A stretch of 64,000 nt of DNA from Neoceratodus forsteri (Eukaryota > Chordata > Ceratodontiformes > Ceratodontidae): positions 1,557,474,501 to 1,557,538,500 of the forward strand of contig CM057455.1 in NCBI GenBank assembly GCA_016271365.2, read 5' to 3'. The position numbers and the translations under genes are program-made. The notes under the pieces are model-generated. The model was not told the origin of the DNA. It ran no database searches and saw nothing but the letters and a program-made list of their open reading frames with translations. Positions 20,551 through 32,033 of the stretch are shown here, piece after piece; the first letter of the stretch is position 1, and the number at the start of each line of letters is the position of its first letter.

Positions 20551-21965
20551 TTCCCTTCTTTTTGAGAAAGTGTAATCGTTTTGTATGCATGCATGTTGTA
20601 ATTGTCTTTGATTTTCATGAGGGAGGGCCCAGCGCTACTATGTAACCATAAGTGTAGAGACACTGTAATTAATCCTCATCTCCCCATGGTAATGCAGGGC
20701 CCTCCATGCCTGCACTCCTATCATGCTGCCATCACTCCACAATGGTTTCCATTTGTGGGAGAGCAGGGCCCTATGGGCCCTGTACTCCCATTTATCCATA
20801 AGTGTAGAAACATTGTAATGAACCCTCATCTTCCTGTGGTAGCGCAGGGCCCTCCGGGCCCAGCAATCCCACTACTGCATAATGGACGGCCTTACATTCC
20901 CATTATTGCATAATGGTATTCATAAGTGGGAGCACAGGGCCTTCTGGGCCCTGTGCTTCCATCTACTCATAATTTTAGAGACACAGCACAGGCCTAGAGA
21001 CATTCCAAGTAACCCTTGTGCTTCAATACATCTAAAGGTGGACTAAGCTGCGTTTAGCCAAAAATCTGTATCTTGAACAGTTTTTGAGATGTAAGCACTG
21101 AAAGGCACCGTGGCTGCTACAGTGTTATCCTATGGGAAATTTCTAAACTTCGGAATGTTATAGCTATGGAACCAATGCAATTTTTTCCACCAAACCAGCA
21201 AAAGGCACATCTGTGGGGCAAGCCCTTTAAACCCTGCAAATTTGAGCCCAAAAGCCTAATCGTTTAGTTGCAGTGAAGTGGCAAAGAAACAGCAATTTTT
21301 TGAAAATACTTTTTCAAATGTGCTTTAGCAAATTTTGTGACACTTCCAACAGCCACATTGGAAAAAAAAAACATATTTCCAGGTATTATTTTTAAAAACT
21401 AATGCCAGGATACTGTTTCTCAGGCCCTGATTAGGTAAATGCAACTGTTGGTGTTTACCAAGGGCCAGTATTTTTTGAATTACAGAATTTTTTACCCGTC
21501 GCTAACTGAAAACAAGATGGTGGCAGCACGACACTACTAAACCCATTTGCGGCAGTAAAACAGGCTTTTGCGAAAGCAGAAAGTGCTTTTGAGCCTCACA
21601 TATATTTTTGTTCCCATAGGCTATAATGGGAAACTTTAAACTTTAATAACTTTTGAACAGATTAATATTTTTTTCACCAAATCTTCAAAAAGCACAACAG
21701 TGACCCAGACCCCATATACCCTAACAAGTTCAGATCAAACACCTAAACCATTTCGGACTTACAGACAAGCAAAAAATTTGAACCAATATGGTAAATTTTA
21801 CATTTTGTGGCACTCCACAGCTCCGCAACCACACATCCGACCAGAACGAAACTTGCCAGATCAAGAGATCCATGGTACCAGATAGCCCCTGCAAAATTTC
21901 CGGTAAATCAGTTGAATGGTTACAAAGTTATTAAAGTGCAAAATTTGGGTTTAACATAGAAGTAG
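20551..21965 (+). repeat. Modular repeat family, unit in orientation A
   Basis: It follows core P2 directly: TTTTTGAGAAAGTGTAATCG (20558), five GGGCCC-type palindromic modules (20620-20960), then ~75-bp modules near 21185 and 21670. CTAACTGAAAACAAGATGG is at 21500 and GAACGAAACTTGCCAGATCA at 21845. It ends TTTAACATAGAAGTAGCCTC at 21950-21969, where a microsatellite begins. It is the mirror of 15440-19320. No coding frame is present. Confidence 0.77.
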
Positions 21966-21968
21966 CCT

Positions 21969-21969
21969 C

Positions 21970-22031
<62 letters not shown>

Positions 22032-22080
22032 GATATAGATATATAGATGTAAGTATATAGATATATGTATGTATGTACAC
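21969..22080. repeat. (TG)n(TA)n microsatellite
   Basis: A run of TG dinucleotides (21969-21996) passes into TA dinucleotides (21997-22028), followed by imperfect GATATA/TGTATG repeats. It lies exactly between the end of the modular unit and the 3' end of the CR1/L3 LINE. Confidence 0.95.
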
Positions 22081-22083
22081 ATA

Positions 22084-23722
22084 TAGAAACATAGAAACAT
22101 AGACTTTGACAGCAGATAAGGAAGACTTGGTCCACCTAGTCTGCCCATTTCCCTACCTGCTGGATAAGCTGCATATCCTAGTTAACCAACAGCCTATTTC
22201 TTCCTACCCCCCACAAGAAATGCCTTATGTCTGTCCCATGCATTCTTGAATTATCTCACAGTTTTAGACCCCAAAAACTCCTCAGGAAGAATGTTCCATG
22301 TGTCCACCATCCTCTCTGTGGAAAAAAATACTTCCTCACATTGCCCCTGAGCCGTCCCCCCTCTAGCTTCAAATTGTGTCCCCTTGTTCTTGCAAATCTC
22401 TTTTTCTGAAAGATGCTACCCTCTTGGACTTTGTTGATTTCACTGAGGTACTTAAAAGTTTCTATCATGCCCCCCCTTCCCTCCTTTCCTCAAGGGAATA
22501 CATATTAAGCTCCTTTAGTTTCTCCTCTTATAGCTTCTCTTGCAGACCCTGCACCATTTTAGTTGCCCTCCTCTGGATTGCCTCCATCCTGTCTATGCCC
22601 TTGCGGAGATGGGGTCTTCAGAACTGGACACAGTACTCCAGGTGGAGTCTCACCCACTATCTGTATGGAAGGATAACAACTTCCTGTTTTCTGTTGGTGA
22701 TGCCTCTCCCTATACATCCTAGTATCCCCCCAGCCCTCCTTACTGCCTTCTTACATTGCTTGCCAACTTTAAGGTCATCTGATATGATTACCCCCAGGTC
22801 CCTTTCTATTTTTGTTGTTGTTACTACCCCCCCACCCCCATTGTGTACTCTTCCCCTGGGTTTTTGTTTCCCATGTGCATTATTTTGCACTTCTTTGTAT
22901 TGAATCCAAGCTGCCATACTTCTGACCATTTCTCCAACCTTGCCAAGTCCCTTCTCATCCTTTCCATGCCTCCTTGTGTATCAAACCTGTTGCGGATCTT
23001 GTGTCATCTGCAAAGAGGCATACTTTTCCTTCTAGTCCCTCTGCAATTTAACTTATAAAGACATTGAAAAGGACTGGACCCAGTATTGAACCCTGCTGTA
23101 CCCCACTAGTAACCACCCTTTCTTCAGAGTGGACTCCATTTACTATTACCTTCTGTGTCCTGTTGTCCAGCCAATGTTTTACTCAGGCTACCACCCTGGG
23201 ACCCACTCCCAAGCTGGCTAATCTTTTTTGTGGGACTGTGTCAAATGCCTTGCTAAAGTCTAGGTAGGCCATGTCTACAGCCCCTCCCTGGTCTACTACT
23301 TTGGTCACCCAGTCGAAGAAATCAATTAGATTCATCTGACATGACTTTCCTGCTGTGAACCCATGCTGCCTTGGGTCCGGTGCCCCACTGGCCTCTAGGT
23401 ACTCAACAATTCTTCCCTTCAGAAGTGATTCCATCACTTTCCCTACCACAGAGTTCGAACTGACAGGTCTGTAGTTTCCTGCCTCTGTCTTGCTCCCACT
23501 TTTGTGAAGGGGAATCACATTTGCCCTCCTTCAGTCCTCAGGTACCACACCATCTTCCCATGATTTGTTAAAAAGGGTAGTCAGTGGTGTCACTGGTTCT
23601 CCCCTTAATTCATTTAGAATTCTGGGGTGAATCCCGTCAGGCCCCATTGCTTTGTCCACCTTCAGTTTTAGGAGTTTTATTTCAGAACCCTTTTTCTGTG
23701 AAAGGACTGGGATCAATCCCCC
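22084..23722 (-). mobile_element. CR1/L3-type LINE, 5'-truncated, with RT pseudogene
   Basis: The 3' terminus on the minus strand shows the TATGTTTCTATG repeats characteristic of this vertebrate CR1/L3 family, next to the diagnostic GCCCATTTCC and AGACTTGGTCCACCTAGTCT area. The ORF2 remnant reads, 5' to 3', KLKVDKAMGPDGIHPRILNE (23660), IPLHKSGSKTEAGNYRPVSS (23510), YLDFSKAFDTVP (23250) and ERDLGVIISDDLKVGKQCKK (22800). Stops or shifts lie near 23530, 23180 and 22940. The endonuclease is missing. It abuts the RT of an L2 LINE of the same strand at about 23722-23740. Related copies are at 30294, 32971, 40770 and 45990. Confidence 0.85.
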
Positions 23723-23739
23723 TATCCAGAGTGCTTCTG

Positions 23740-25744
23740 TTAATTGAATATATAGTAAAGGACCAAGTCATCTGCATACAAGGTAGAAGAACAATGGGAC
23801 AAGTATTGGATGATTAATTCTGTGTGTATGGCAAATAGAAGTGGCCCTAGAACAGAGCTTTGAGGGACGCCTCCCCGCCCTCGTGGGGGAAGGTTTAGAC
23901 AGAGATTATCCAAATTTAACTCTTTGCGATCTGTGTGAAACATCATTTCTGAACCAGGAGAGAGTAGTGAGAAATCTACCTACACAGCGAGTTGTCACAG
24001 AGTAGTGAGTGGTCAACAAGGTTTGAAAGCCTTGGTCATGTCGATGAAGATGGTTTCTGTGAGGCAACCTCTGTCCATGCCTGCAGCAGTGTGATTGGTG
24101 AGAGTAAGCAAGGCAGTAGTGGTGCTATGCTTCTTAGAAAGCTATGCTGCATGCCAGAGAGGAGATCATGGGCAGTTAGATAATTGGTGAGCTGGATGAA
24201 GACAATTTTCTGTAAGATTTTATTCAGAACTGGAGTTCTGGTGAGTTGATGGTGTGGACGGTCCAGAGAAGGCCTTAGTGTAAGGGATGAGGTCTGAAAA
24301 AAAGCTGCTGAAGGCATTGGCTACGGTAATGTTATTTATACAATGAACATAATTTAAGATCATGTCAGAAGGGGAGAGATCACCATTTTTACCCGACATT
24401 TCCTTGGCGTGTCTCCAGAAAAGCTTTGGGTTGCAAGCAGTAGAGTTAGAAAGCTGCTTACAATGAGAGCTGTTATTGTGCTGCTAAGCTCTTTGTTGCT
24501 CATTACTGGATTCAGTATATGCTACCCAGTTGGTAGGAGAGGAGGAGGCCTTGTAAACAAGTTATTTGTTTATCCCTAGTGAGTAGCTTGTAGAGGAGAG
24601 GGCAGTCTAACCATTTAGTACCAGAACCTCTCACCCTTCTCTTGGTGATGGGCACAAATGTGTCTTGCAGGCCTGTGAAAGCAAAGGTGAATAAGTCTTC
24701 TGCAGAATTAGGGTCTGAAGTTGCATATGGGGAGACTAGTCAGTTAGAGACACTGCTGATCTGAAAGTCTCTGGGTCCAGATTAAAGTGTTTGCAGCATT
24801 GGATTAGTTTAGGGGGTGGCCTGGTCAGATTTGCATGCCATACTGAGAAAACAGGTGAGTGGTTGCTTATGGCATCAGGTGGCAAACTTGAGCATTTAAT
24901 CTTGTCTGGGTGAGGGGTGAGTATTCAATTGATAAGGGTTAACGAGTTGCTATTGTTGGGCCTTCTAGTAGGTTCATAAATTTGCTGGGTCAGATTAAGT
25001 TTGCTAAGGGCCTGTACCATGGTCTTACTTCAGTCGGTGAACCAGTTAATATTTAAGTCCTCTAGGAGAATGAACTTGTTTTTCTTTATTACAGGTACAG
25101 TTGATGTAGTTAGTGAGGAGAGAAGACGTACCACTAGTAGGCGGTAAATAAGTGCAGAAGAGGTGGAGCAGTTTAGTGTCACCCAAGGTAAATACACCAT
25201 GACAGAACTCCAAGGTTGACTCATGCTGAGGAGTAAGGCTAGGCGAAGTGACACTGAGGTGAGATTTACAATAGATTAGAGTGCCACCTCCTTTTTTGGG
25301 CCAGGACGGTAACACCAGAGGATGTTATACCTCTGGATCGTACAAAGGCTATTGGGGATGGTAGATTTCAACCAGGTCTCAGATGTAACCAGCACATCAG
25401 GTTGGTAGTGAGAAACCCAGAATAGGCGGTAAATTCATCCAACTTTGGGATGAGGCTTCTGATGTTAAGGCACACTATTTTAGGCCCTAAGTGGACTACC
25501 AAGGTGACAAACCAAAGGTAATAGGGAGATTAGTGGTAGGACCAGGGTTTAATTCAATATCACCAGCAGACATTTGGCTAATTAAAGCTGTATAAATCAA
25601 AGGATAGTATCTCAAACACACAGACTTATTGAACAGGCCCCATTGATATTTTCTTAGATAAGAGAACATCATGAAGATACAGTGACTGGGCAGTACAAAA
25701 TGGGGAGTAATAGCAAATTGCAAGTGTGCTATATAGTTTGACAT
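23740..25744 (-). pseudogene. L2 LINE ORF2 pseudogene with 2A-like N-terminus
   Basis: Residues 1-82 (25744-25496) have a hydrophobic stretch (YYPLIYTALI) followed by SAGDIELNPGP, a full match to the 2A-like consensus D-V/I-E-x-N-P-G-P (codons at 25538-25564). The endonuclease is partly legible at 25315-25030 (KKGGGTLIYCKSHLSVT, FILLEDLNINWF, where a GDxN motif is expected). RT appears as LTRTPVLNKILQKIVFIQL (about 24250) and GVPQSSVLGPLLFAI with LYADDLVLYY (23870-23745). The region between 25030 and 24320 is too decayed to follow. The protein would nick DNA and copy LINE RNA. Confidence 0.72.
25538..25564 (-). other. 2A-like ribosome-skipping motif GDIELNPGP
   Basis: Nine codons on the minus strand give GDIELNPGP, with every conserved position of the 2A signature present. 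In known 2A peptides the ribosome skips the Gly-Pro bond. Such motifs are known at the N-terminus of several LINE clades, where they can release or act as a signal-like leader. The host frame here is a pseudogene. Confidence 0.75.
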
Positions 25745-26199
25745 GAAGAAATATATTGGGGTTATGTGTGTTCTTGTACAAGATCACGGGAGGGAGGGAG
25801 TCTGGTATACTGTACACAGCACTCCCCCAAGCAGGGCAGTAATGAATGTGCACAGCAGCAACAGGCCCGGAGTTGATGCCCTTAACTGTTGCTCATTGGG
25901 CACTCTGTCTTTTCTCTGCTGATGATTGGTTAGCTGTGTTCCCAGTGGGCAGGGGAGCTGCATTGGATCTGAGGTGACACACTGAGGGAAGGGGATTCTT
26001 CTGCTGCTGGCCTCTTCTTGATAACTCCTTTCAGCAAGTGAGTCCAGTGATGAAGTGAGCTATAGCCACAGATGAGAATCTATGTAGGTAATACATCAGT
26101 GCTACTGCATTTGTGTCCTCTGGAAACAATTGCATGTTGTTTGTCTTACCTGTTGATGGCTGGCTGTAGTTTCTTGTGTGGTCTTATCCTTTTACTACT

Positions 26200-27440
26200 T
26201 GGGGGTGGGGAGTTAGGGTTTTGTGGTGTTAAAATGACCCCCAACCAGTTCATTAACACAGGTTTTTGCAATGAATTTCTTTTCTTTTTGAGATAGTGGA
26301 ATCCTATCCTCATTCAGTCAGGTCCTGTTTACAGTAAACGGGTACAGACATGCAGGGTTTTCAAGAGAAGAGTACCTCTGTCTGTGGAAGTGCAGGGCCC
26401 TTCCAGACTCTGCACTTTCATGTGCTAATGGATGTCAAGGATTTGTTGAGCTGTCTGGTGGGCTGCAGAAGTGCAGGGCTCTGTGCTACCTTGTGGCTAC
26501 AGATACAGACACACAGGGCAAAGGGTCCATCTGTCTACCAAAGAGCAGGACCCTCTGGCAGCCACGGGCACAGTGGTGCAGGGTCCTATGCCAAAAGAAG
26601 ATTTCTCTTTACTATATGGTGCTTGGGCCCATGCAGGCAACCCTGTGCCTTCCCTTACCAGGCTGGAGCTGGTACCACATGACAGTGCTGTTCCCCCCCG
26701 AACTTAGCCCATCCAGCTAGCTCACTGAGCTGGCCCCCAAACTCAGCTCACCAGCACGGGATCACAGAGCACTACCCACTGGAGTAAAGCTTGCCACAAC
26801 ACGCAACATTTCTTAATACATTTTTTTCTTTTGAAATTTTGATTCCAAATTTTAAAGATAGTTGTTTTATGACTATCCCTTATAGACCTGACATGTGACA
26901 TTTATGGAATACTGGCTTAAACATTGTTTTGTGCTACAAGGGCAAAAACACTTTTCTTCCAGGATTTGACAAACGACATCTATCACGTTTATGAGATGGT
27001 GTGAAAAAATGACAATGTTAAAAGTTTGGAGTCAGAATATTGAAAATTAGCGAAGTTATGAGTGACTGTTGAAATATTTAAACGTTCACTCATAACATGG
27101 TCATTTTACCACCACATTTTCAAGTTAGTTGTCTTATGACCGCTCCTCATGAACAAGGTAAGTGAAATTTTCAAATCTTGTCCAGAATGTGATTTCACGA
27201 AGAGCAACAGTGAAGTTACCTTTTGGCTTGGATTTGAGATGGGATCCCAAAAATGCCATGTTGAAAGTTTGGTGGAAAAATATTGAAAAATGACAAAGTT
27301 ATAAGTAAAAGTTGAACATACAATGAAATGCAGTAAACGGACTTATCTTGTTTTCTCATGTCACAGTCGCCGGTTCTAGCAGCAAGATGTGTTTTTGATT
27401 TGAGAGTGCTCTAACCAGTAAACCACACTATCTTCATGGC
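26200..27440 (+). repeat. Modular repeat family, foldback remnant plus distal unit
   Basis: 26205-26300 is the right end of a foldback core (GAGTTAGGGTT, then TTCATTAACACAGGTTTTTGC and TTTCTTTTTGAGATAGTGGA). GGGCCC-like modules follow at 26385-26650. 26990-27130 contains a hairpin built on GTTATGAGTG and CTCATAAC. 27180-27440 parallels 13870-14155, including ACCTTTTGG and CTAGCAGCAAGA, and on the minus strand a tRNA-like GGTTTACTGGTTAGAGCA (27425-27405) resembles an A box. It is noncoding. Confidence 0.6.
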
Positions 27441-28805
27441 CTGTGAGGGAGGGGGAGATTTATTTACTTTTTACAATTTATTCTTGCAAGAAAGGCCAGC
27501 TAGGCGACAACATCTCACTTCCATTGGTGTCCTTTTTTCACCCATTTTTACAATGTATTTACCCAGGACAGTTTTAGCTAAGATGCATCATTGCATTTCC
27601 AATTGGGTCTTGCTTGTACCAATATCTATAGCTGTACTTCAGCCATGTCCGTTACTCTGTGGTACAGAGTTACTCTTTACTCTATACCATATGCATATTT
27701 TATTTTCAGTTTAACTTGTGACATCTTTAGGTTTTTTGTAGGGACATGTTGGGGGTCCCCACTCAACTCACTTCAGCCATGGCTTTTACTCTGTATGATT
27801 TGTACCACATGACATGCATATTTTATTTTTGATACAACCTGTGACATCCAACTCATGTTCATTTGCCTCTAACTGGCTGGGCAATACCGCAAGGAGTAAT
27901 TTCATGGCATTTTGATGTCACATCAGAAGTCTGTACCCAGCCCAGGGATGCCCTTCCTTTTGCAGTTTTTTATCAAGGCAATGATTACAATTTTTTTTAA
28001 GCTAGTTTGATAACACTGGCTCTGACTGGGGGCCTTTCATGAGTATGTGGCCCCCAACAACTGCAGGGTTCACTAGTGCCTAAAACTGGCTATGACAATA
28101 AGCATACATAATAGAACGATCCTATATAAAATCCACTTTGTAAATAACAGTAAAATCACTTAAACATTAAAAAAAAGCAGCACAAAAGTTAGAGCCAGCT
28201 GAACTTGTTCATGGGCTTAAAGGCATGGGATGTTTTTACATAAATATTTAAAACCTCATAAGCACCAGCAGTGCAGATCCCCTCAAGGAGCGTAACGTGT
28301 TTCAGAGGGCAAGGGCAGAAAACTATTGTATGTGAAACAGTTACCTGCACTTCTAGAAGAACTTTAAAAAATGTACTAGTTAGACACAGTTGAACTTGTA
28401 TTTCACATTAGTTCTGTTTTTATTCTTCCCCGTTGTTTATAACTGAGGTCATATGCATGGAAAGAGGAACTTTGTTTCTTAAGAGTTCATCAGTGCTTAT
28501 TCCCCACCTAATGATCAATATTCCACTTGTGGCATCATAGTTATTCCCTAACAGACTGTGATGTCACAACAGAGGACTATGATTTTAGGGAGGGAATTTG
28601 CTATAGGGCAGATGCACGTCGAGACACATATTCTGTTTTTCTGCAAATTTACTCATTATCAAATAAGTGGGAGAAGAAATCTATAGAAGGCATATTAGAT
28701 ATAAGCTGAAATGTGTCTCTATATTAGGTTTTCCAAAATTTCCTCAAAGGGGTCAGCAGTTCTCTAATGCATCTGTTAGGATTGAAAAAAGCAAAACTGG
28801 CAAAG
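27441..28805. other. Unassigned segment with a local duplication
   Basis: No gene is recognised. 27640-27725 and 27770-27850 are diverged direct copies (TTACTCTGT, then ATGCATATTTTATTTT and TTGTGACATC-like ends), spaced about 130 bp. The remainder shows nothing beyond AT-rich unique sequence. Confidence 0.45.
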
Positions 28806-28809
28806 TAAG

Positions 28810-29335
28810 CACATAAAAAATTAAGGTTCAAAGTCTCAAAAGCCTTGGCAAATTAGTGTGGAGTTCCTTGGGGTTTGAAACCCTAATACCCCCTTCTGCC
28901 CCAGCCCCTACCTTGTTGACCCAAAGACAAGCTTCCGGTCTGGGATCGTGCCCCTATAAGTCTGCTGCTTCAAGGTAGACATCCCGAGTAATGCCCCACA
29001 GTTCTGATGTTCCACATAGGGCCTGCAGGATCAGTCATAACTCTGTGCAAGACATCAGCCATAATATCCTTTGCACAAGGCCCTGTGGGCCCTGCCTAAA
29101 GCAGGATATCAGTCATAAGTTTTTCCGTGCAGGGCCCTGCATACAGCAGGACATCAGTCATAACTTTATTTGTGCAGGAACATGCAGGTCCTGCATGAAG
29201 CAGGAGATCAGTGACTCTGTAGTTTGTCCATGGGTCACGAGGGTAAGGGCTGGGCTTTATGGTTGAAAACCCTGTGGAACACACACCACCAATTTGCCAA
29301 GGTTCTTAAGACTTTAAACCATCATTTTTAATGTC
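28810..29335. repeat. Foldback repeat with internal ~55-60 bp tandem units
   Basis: The outer arms are inverted: GGTTCAAAGTCTCAAAAGCC, then TTGGCAAATTAGTGTGGAGTTCC (28824-28872) against GGAACACACACCACCAATTTGCCAA and GGTTCTTAAGACTTTAAACC (29275-29321). Inside are about four direct units carrying GCAGGACATCAGTCATAACT and TGCAGGGCCCTG-like palindromes (29020-29215). The GGGCCC and GAAACCCTAA motifs relate it loosely to the modular family. Confidence 0.65.
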
Positions 29336-30293
29336 CTTACTTTGCCTCATTTGTGTTTTTCAACCTTAGTAGATACACTAACTTACTTTTTTTTATAACA
29401 TTAACTTATTTCTTTTACAATTGATTTCCTTACATTATGAAAAAAATTTCAGAAAGCCTGTTTGTTGTGATGGAGATAGACTTGTTACTTGCTTTGCAAG
29501 TTGCCTGTAAAGCAACTGCATGGTGACGCTCACTGTACCACACCTCCAACTTATTCTGTACATAGCTGTACAGAACCATCCATATTTTTTCTCAGTTTTA
29601 GACTGTATCACAAAAGTAGAATGTATATCTCATGAGACTGCGTACACGACCCATGTAAAAAGCTTCACAAGTCACAAAACCAGTGCCTGCTTTCTCAACT
29701 CCTCTAATTTCACAAGGTTTTTTTAAAGTATTTTTTTTACTGAAATCATTTGAAGAATCAGCCCTACACCAGGCACTGTTAATCACATAAGTTTTGGAAT
29801 TAACTTCTGATACATTTTCTTGTTTTTGATGTGCATATTTTATGCGATTTCTCCCAGCTGCAGGACTGTGAACACAGAAACAGTATTGTTAGCCACGTAA
29901 ATGGACTTCGGCTCATGAAACTGATGTAGCTCAGTTTTGCAAAAATTCATTTATCTTTTTAAAACATTCAAAAGGTATTCAGTGTCTGCATGAAAATGGA
30001 ATTTTGCTTTGTAAACAATTTAAGAACTACAGATATGTCTCTCAAACTATCCATCCCAGAATCATCAAAGTTCGAACGAACCTGACAGTTTCAAATTTCA
30101 ACATACCAACCAAAAAATTTTCTTAATTTCCTTATTTTTATGTGTTTTCAACTTCCTAGTAGTTTTGTACCACTGAACCAACCATTAAACAAATTTGCAG
30201 AATTCCAGGGTCCTTGAACTGCCTCCGCATGCCATAGTTCAGCTTAATTGGTCTATGGACAGCCACGTTATTTAGGTGCAAAACTGTGGTTAT
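29336..30293. other. Unassigned noncoding segment
   Basis: AT-rich sequence without a supported gene. I see no repeat hallmark beyond the short motif TTAACTTAC/TTAACTTAT near 29370-29405. Confidence 0.4.
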
Positions 30294-30730
30294 TATAGAA
30301 ACATAGAACTTTAGGATTTGCTGGCAGATAAGGACCGCTTGACCCACCTAATCTGCCCATTCTTCCCTGCCTACAGTATCAGTGCAGATCCTACTTAATC
30401 TCCTGTCCATTATCCCCCCTTCCTTTTCCCTAAGATTCCCTTGTGCTTATCCCATGCATTCTTGAACTGCACCACTGTTTTTGCCCTCACCACCTTCACT
30501 GGAAGGCTGTTCCAGGAGTCCACCACTCTTTCTGTGAAGAAGTACTTCCTCACATCTCTCTTGAATTTAATCCCCTTTAGCTTCATATCATGCCCCCTGT
30601 TCTTGAGCACCTTTTTTCTGAAAAATACTTTCTTCCTGTACCTTATTCACCCCCTTTAGATATTTAATGGTCTCTATCCTATTCCTTCTTTCTCTCCTGT
30701 CATCCAGTATGTACATATTCAGGTCCTTAA

Positions 30731-32033
30731 ATGAGTAGTACACCCAGAATTTACAAAAACACATGTTGTGCAGAGTGGTTTGATTTGTGTGTGAAGTCCT
30801 AGTGTGTCCTTCTCTCTGTCTGCTATTAGGAGTTTTCCCTAAATTAGCCTGCTAGCTTTATGGTAGTTTTACGACCCCGGGGGATCTCCATCTCAGTTAA
30901 GTTTATTGCGTTCCTTGTTCCTACAATACATCCTGTCTCTTGTGACAGTGATGTAGCCGGGACCATAGATTTGGCAGCAATCACTGCTTTACAGTTAGTT
31001 CACAACAGTAGAGATGGCTATATTTTAAAAAACTGTACAGAGTTCAGCTTGGTGACTACCCTCATTATAAAGGTTGTTTTGTTGTGAACAATTGTGACAC
31101 TGGTTGTGTCTGTGTTACTTGTATGGTTTTCAAGATATTTACATTTGTTTGGCATGTCTATTAGAGTGTTCACTCAGAGAGAAAAAAGTGTTTGCTGTTT
31201 GCAAGTGCATCTGCACACATGCCAAACATACCTAAATATCTTGGAAACTTTGCAAGCTACACAAAAATGACCAGCAGCAAAACTGTTCAGGACAAAAATA
31301 CCTTTACAATGAGGGTAGTTACTAAGCTGAACTCTATAGTTTTTAAAATATAGCCATCTATTTAACTGAATGTCCATATTTTTAACCAAATTTCCCACTT
31401 CGGATGGCAAATATTTTAAAAACTGCAAGGAGTTCAGCTTAGTGACTATCCTCATTGTAAAATTAATTTTGTCCTGAACAACTTTGCGGCTTGTTGTTTT
31501 TGTGTAGCTTGTATAGTTCTCAAGATATTTAGATTTGTTTGGCATGTTTGCAGATGCATTTGCAAACAGCAGATGCCTTTTTTCTCTCTGAGTGAACACT
31601 CTAGTAGACATGCCAAACAAATGTAAATATCTTGAAAACCATTCAAGTTACACATACACAACCGGTGTCACTGTTGTTCACAACAAAAATACCTTTACAA
31701 TGAGGGCAGTCACCAAGCTGAACTCTGTATGTTTTTTAAAACATAGCCATCTCTGCTGTTGTAAACTGATTGTAAAGCACTGTTTGCTGCTGAATCTATG
31801 GTCCCAGCTACATCACTGTCACATGAGACAGGATGCATTGTAGGAACAAGGAACGTAATAAACTTAGCTGAGATGAAGATCCCCAGGGGTTGTAAAACTG
31901 CCATAAAGCTAGCAGGCTAATTTAGGAAAAAATCCTAATAGCAGACAGAGGGAAGGACACACTAAGACTTCACAAACAAATGAAAACACACTGCACAACA
32001 TATGTTTTTGCAAATTCTGTGTGTACCACACCT
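30731..32033. mobile_element. TTAA-flanked foldback element (Kolobok/T2-like), 1.3 kb
   Basis: TTAA flanks both sides (30727-30730 and 32034-32037). The terminal arms pair over about 440 bp: GTACACCCAGAATTTACAAA (30739) with the complement of TTTGCAAATTCTGTGTGTAC (32008-32027). A second, inner inverted pair lies at 31145-31345 and 31385-31600 (TTTGGCATGT, CTCAGAGAGAAAAAA). Read inward from the right, the end is TTAAAGGTGTGGTACAC, close to the TTAAAGG-type ends of Kolobok/T2 MITEs in amphibians. It is noncoding. It interrupts an older CR1/L3 LINE. Confidence 0.82.

Larger units (their letters stand above)
23735..26050 (-). mobile_element. L2-type LINE, 5' leader, endonuclease and partial RT
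   Basis: The minus-strand order is: 5' leader (about 26050-25750), ORF2 start with a 2A-like motif, endonuclease remnants, RT fingers and palm up to YADD at about 23770. The 3' half is missing where the CR1/L3 LINE abuts. Reading frames are broken throughout. The family appears the same as or close to 51271-56337. Confidence 0.72.

Noticed and set aside
21920..22135. Tyr/Ile/Thr/His-rich frames at 22 kb.
   Set aside because: They are translations of the (TG)n(TA)n microsatellite.
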